Positions 59,216 to 64,000 of a stretch of DNA of 64,000 nt are shown one piece after another; within the stretch, counting starts at the first letter, position 1; the number at the start of each line of letters is the position of its first letter. The notes beneath the pieces are model-generated. The model had not been told where the DNA came from. It searched no databases and saw only the letters and a program-made list of their open reading frames with translations. The position numbers and the translations under genes are program-made. The DNA lies in contig CM049311.1 in the NCBI GenBank assembly GCA_026874595.1, positions 78,380,453 through 78,444,452 of the forward strand, read 5' to 3'. Source of the stretch: Sipunculus nudus (lineage: Eukaryota > Annelida > Sipuncula > Golfingiida > Sipunculidae).

Positions 59216-61033
59216 GCCCTGTCACGTAGTCCTAAACCGGAATGGAATTCTGCAGATGTTCATATTCGTAGTTAAGGTAGCATTAGAAAAATGCTCCACC
59301 AAAACATATGAAAAAACAATGGGAATATGGGCCACACATAAGTTAATGCACTGAAGGCCCTGAATTTTCAGTGTGGCCCCGTCACCTGATCGAGCGCCCA
59401 GCAGTTTGGCGTGAAGGTTTCCACTGTGTTCGCATTTAATAGGTCCCCTTGTAAGTTCTCAAGGAAACAAGCAACAGTAGGTTACAGCGATAAGTGGTTT
59501 ATTTGCAATATAACTTGAGCCGGGTTGAACTGGCTTGCGCTCAGTTCAGGTCACATTCATACAACTCTAAATTACAAGGACTTGTCCAATCAGGACCAAG
59601 GCTCATTATAATACAAATTAGAAGTGTTCACAAGTAATATTAGTCAGTGTGGGGCCGTACGTGTCAGGCCTAAGTGCGATTAGAATAACCTGACCTTCGG
59701 CTCAGTAGAACATCTGGATATACAGTCAAGCCCGCTTATTGTCATGTCGGTGGTGCATGCATTAGTGCGGGCTTCAACATTGATGTCCATTTGAGTCATA
59801 CAAGAGCGTTTTTTCTCATATGATATTTAAAAAAATCGTCAATAAAAATTAACAGAAACGTGATGAATATTTTTACTGGTAACGGCATATCAAATTACTT
59901 TTATGGCACCTGACAATTTATTTCCTGCAAGTTTTGTGCCGCATGCCGTAATAACTGATAAATATTCGACTTGCCAACAAAAAGAGACCTAGCGTCCGGG
60001 TCATGAGGTCAAATGTCTGTAAATATGAGGCACAGTTATAACGTTATGCGTAGGAAAACTATTTCACTAGATAATTCTTTCCCTGATCATTGCGCCTTAT
60101 TTTCCGGAAATCTTATTAATGACTCAAACTTCCATGATCGTCTTTATGATAGGACTGTCCGGGGAGCGGGCATCGTCATGCCATTGTCAATTTTCTGAAG
60201 TTTCGGACCGGGAATCTCCTCAAGTGCTCACAAAACCGCCAGCTTTTCGTGGACCCTTAAAGGAGATTTCCAGTCTTAAGCAACGTTTAGAGCTCGTTCT
60301 TCATATAATCTCGACGTTACTGAGGTGTAAACCGCGGCCTTTTCAAAGGCCAGTAGTTCATTATGTATGACATGTGAGCGCAAACATCGCCCTTGTTAAC
60401 GTACGAAGAAACGCAATGATCTGGTTTACCGTTTAAGACATTAATTAGCTAAGTGACGGGGGTGACCCGAATGTATCACTGCACTTGCCTGCCGCACACA
60501 GGTGGGAAATGCGATCGTCTGATTCGCCTGACCGATTACAGGCTCTTGGCCTCGTTGATCGCCTTGTCGGCGTTTGATGTGATATTAACTGCCACTGGTA
60601 TCACTGCCAAGGGTTCCAAGCTTGACAATAAACGGGATTTTGACAATTTTCCATGATATTAAACGGTCAGTTTTACCATTATTTATATAGAAAATTGTTT
60701 GGGATTTTAGATTTAACCGTGACGGCTACGCGTTACATGTTATACAATCAGTATTAAACCCGCATGATGTGTGAATTGCTTTTTAATTGCGGTAGAAAAT
60801 AGTGTACAGCTCTATACAAAAATATATACATAGCACCAGACGCTTACACAAAGAGTACATTCATGTAGATTAAAACCATTCACGGTTGAAGTCCATACTG
60901 AGGTTGCGTAGGAATATTAAAATACATACATAATTCATAGCAATAAGGTGAACATAACATATCTTAAAGAATTACTGAATAATAGTAAGTTACTATAAAA
61001 GGTACAATCAAATAAATATGTATTTGAATATAT
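59216..61033. other. No recognisable gene
   Basis: Unique DNA. Short frames at 60013-60656 are unassigned. Confidence 0.5.
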
Positions 61034-61036
61034 ATG

Positions 61037-61078
<42 letters not shown>
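61034..61078. repeat. (AT)n microsatellite
   Basis: About 20 AT units after a GTATGTATGTAT lead-in. Confidence 0.97.
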
Positions 61079-61079
<1 letters not shown>

Positions 61080-64000
61080 TGCCAGGCATACTACACATTT
61101 TAAAGACTAATTATAAATCCATCATAATAAATAGCTATGGAAGTCTGATGGAGGGTATAAATGTACATATGCAAAATCTTACAATATTCTACAGAGAATA
61201 TTTACAACCTATCATTGATAGGTTTGCGCGATATTAGCGATATACGGTAATTGGCATATTGCGATTCGTGATATGGTTTTCAAATATCGATCTTTTCAAA
61301 TGTGAAAGAAACTGATCTACTGTATTTAAAATGAGATTTCTTTAAGAAACGTTGCCATCTAAATGCGTTGCGTTTAGTGAAAGGTTGAAAGTGAGTGTAG
61401 CCAATTTCTCGGTCAGATAAAGGCCAATTAGGAAATTTTCCAGTAGGCTTGATTACCTAGATGATCAAAATCCGTCCTATGCAATTTGATTTTCTACTCG
61501 ATGATTTATTGATACCTAAATAGAAAGCAATACCAGAAAAAAAGATAGAAGTTCCGAAAATTGTCAAAATAACTATTAATAATTAAATAATTATATATTT
61601 ATATTCCGTCTTTACATTCTGTGTAACTGCAGAAGTGTCAAGAAATTATCAAGTGTCAATTGACCTGTGTTATTGATCAAGAACGCCTGCCATACGAAGT
61701 GGTACACGACCGATTGTGTACACCATGTATCTCTAAGATAAGATGGGATAAGATTACTCTCTTTACACAGCACTTTACCTATAGGGCTACTTCCTATATC
61801 GTAAGGCGCTGTTTGTTATGACCTCGTATCCTGAATTGCAACACCAGAGGGGAGCACTGTATTTTTGTCCAATCAGATGAGACCTTGTGCTGGAAGACAA
61901 AGCTAAGCGAGGAATACACGGAGCCAATCATATTCATTTCTTTTTGAGTGACAGCTCATCCCCCAGCGTAACCGTCTGAACAGGCCACAGGCTCAGAGAG
62001 AATTGCCCCCCGACGTGGTTTGCTTAGGGCCTTTTGCACATAGGATGCTCGGCCGGTGAGCTGTAATTCAAACGAAACGTAACAACAAAGGCTGCGTGCA
62101 CACCTCGCTGGCTGGTTTCAGTTCTGCAGACAACAGATACATGGCTACGCTAACACAGTCATAATGTCATAATCGAATCGGTCAATGATGCGAGAATGCA
62201 GAGGGAGCAATTTAAATTCGACCGGAAACTCATCAAGCGGCGCTTGAAGCGCGGCAATGGGAGGAGCAAGGATGCCTGTCGAGTGTTTGTTTATTGGCAT
62301 CTAATTGGCTGCTTGTCACATCGTACGCACGTTTATTTCAGTGGACAACAAACCGCGATCTGGTGTTTAAATATATCATAAACGGTCAAAGCTGGCAGCG
62401 TGAAAATCAGTTGCTTCTTTAGAAGCGCAAGATTTCCGCTGCCTCGGGAGCGTAGGATAAGATAAGATATAGTTTATTGCTATTTATATGTAATAAAATC
62501 ATCACATACAATAGCATTTGGCTTGACTGGCCAACGTTCGAAACAACAGTCCAGAAAGTTCTTATTAACAAATTACTTTCATAATGTAAGGCATATCGAA
62601 AATATAAAAAAAAACTAATCAATTTTAAATTTTTCATCGAGTTCTGTCAACAATTAGTCAGTACTTAACTGAGTAATTGCCATATTTCCTGTTTGAAAAA
62701 AAATGGTATTGCATGTGCTTTCAGTGTATCGTTATATTTAATATGTATTTAACTTAATAACGTCTTTAATGTATTGTATATATGCCAGAAAATACACTTA
62801 TTTCCTGTAAACTGATGCAATAAAAAATTTGCAATATATTGCAATTTGAAAATATAAGGCGATTAATAATAGCTCTATTTTGAGGCAATTAATATGCGCG
62901 GATGCTTATGATAGAAACCCTATGCGGACCTGTTAAATGGATCTCTTATACGTCCTGTTGTACACCCATGACTAAATGCACTTGAAGTAAAAGGAATATT
63001 TAGCAGCAACATATCTCACGCAGCGCATTGACTCTATCGAAAGACCGATCATATATAGCGGCTTTCACGCATCGGCGTTTTGCTCGCGTTGTGAGACCGT
63101 CAAGAAAAGTATGAACTTATCGCATGAAAACGCCTAAAAAACGCATACAACCGCATGATAACGCAGACAACGCGTAAGAACGTGATGTGTGATTATGTGT
63201 TGAAATATTCTGACATGCTCAAAATATTTCATGTTATCCTGTAAACATGACAAATCGCACAGAATAGTGAGGAAGCGCACACAAAGTACTGCAAGATACA
63301 ACAAAAACACTGGTCACAATTGGCGCAAAAAATAACGCTAAAGGTCGCGCAAGAAGCGAGTGAAAATATGACGGAACGCGGACGCCCCACCCTTCGGACA
63401 GAGGTCGTTTCTACTCGAAACTAATCTCTCCTGTTTGGCCACTGTGGGACGGCCGGGACTACTTGTCTTAACTGTCAAACTGTAAAATAAAAAAATAGTT
63501 ACATTTCAAGGAAACACCTGTTTTCATTCCACATGTGCATTCCACCGTCTTCTTCACTACATCATAGCTACGCCGCTGGTGTATTTAGAAGCCCCGTTGC
63601 ATTGTGGGGGTCAGATTTTCACTCCATCTTTTTATTGTCGGCTGATTTTTTTACCGACCGGATAAATCTACAAGTCTCCCCGGCCGGTGAGTGTCCGCAC
63701 ATCTACCGATTTTTCCTGCAGATCAACAGATTTCTCCGGTCATTTTGGTCACATCTATTATAATTTCGTCTCCAGGGTTATAATTAGGGTCTGAAATGAT
63801 AAGAAGGAGGAAAGTTAGGTTGTAGATCAGTCGATTTTTTTCGATTCCGTCATCACGTCTACTTGAAAATCGATAGGTGGGAGGACGGTTTAAAACGTGA
63901 CCTCTATCGGGCTAAAAATCATGCACAAAGGTGAAGTATTATAGAGCCTGCAGAATATCAGCACATTTCGCTTGTAAACTGTATTGTCGCTCTCTTTCTT
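61079..64000. other. No recognisable gene; scattered candidate regulatory motifs
   Basis: Two CCAATCA boxes (61870 and 61924), a TGACAGCT (61950), a forkhead-like TGTTTGTTTATT near 62284-62295 and TAATTGG soon after lie within ~450 bp. They are suggestive only. 63060-63200 is rich in AACGC/CGCAT motifs. Confidence 0.3.
62437..62640 (-). mobile_element. Possible retroposon 3' end
   Basis: On the minus strand an AATAAA-type signal (GCAATAAACTATA) is followed by TCTTATCTTATCC, a short TTATC repeat of the kind seen at LINE 3' ends. No coding sequence is recognisable upstream. Confidence 0.3.

Overview
The window looks like non-coding nuclear DNA from an animal, most probably a bivalve or other mollusc. 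It is AT-rich and full of (AT)n, (CT)n and poly-C tracts. It has no operons, ribosome-binding sites, rRNA, CRISPR arrays or host exon that I can recognise. The mollusc call is an inference. It rests on SINE-like units with a CTCCGG-type core, pearl/Helentron-like elements with about 145-bp internal repeats and TGTCCGTC-type termini, and TGACCTTGACC-rich repeats, all of which I recall as frequent in bivalve genomes. No species can be named.

Layout. 1-8.2 kb: mostly unique AT-rich DNA with one dispersed repeat (R1 copy 1), a decayed MITE and a possible CTCF-like site. 8.2-9.3 kb: a SINE-like head, a 29-bp minisatellite of 19 units and a 126-bp tandem duplication. 11.15-11.35 kb: a 33-bp minisatellite. 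13.0-13.5 kb: R1 copy 2. 18.15-18.6 kb: a two-level tandem array. 20.4-21.25 kb: a CpG-rich patch, a 16-bp palindrome and two (CT)n arrays. 22.35-22.9 kb: two tRNA-like 155-bp elements with GTTACG/CGTAAC ends and AT arrays. 23.95-24.2 kb: a SINE. 29.7-31.6 kb: matching terminal inverted repeats enclosing a tRNA-like unit and a minus-strand solo LTR. 33.9-36.3 kb: a large pearl-like element. 37.08-37.28 kb: a MITE with target-site duplication. 37.9-39.5 kb: a LINE remnant whose endonuclease part is inverted relative to its 3' part. 39.5-55.9 kb: two units duplicated in the order 1-2-1-2. The second copy is expanded by a pearl/Helentron-like insertion, a solo LTR, a 0.7-kb tandem repeat and a Penelope-like element. 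55.9-64 kb: largely unique, with one SINE and a possible retroposon tail.

The only recognisable protein-coding content is decayed retroelement sequence: a Penelope-like reverse transcriptase plus GIY-YIG endonuclease (minus strand, about 54.1-52.1 kb) and an L1/Tx1-like LINE (37.9-39.5 kb). Other long open frames are either tandem repeats whose frame stays open by unit length or frames I cannot assign. The strongest observations are the architecture of the Penelope-like copy (an inverted 3' fragment at its 5' end), the inverted LINE, and the paired duplication, which supplies an empty-site comparison for the pearl-like insertion.
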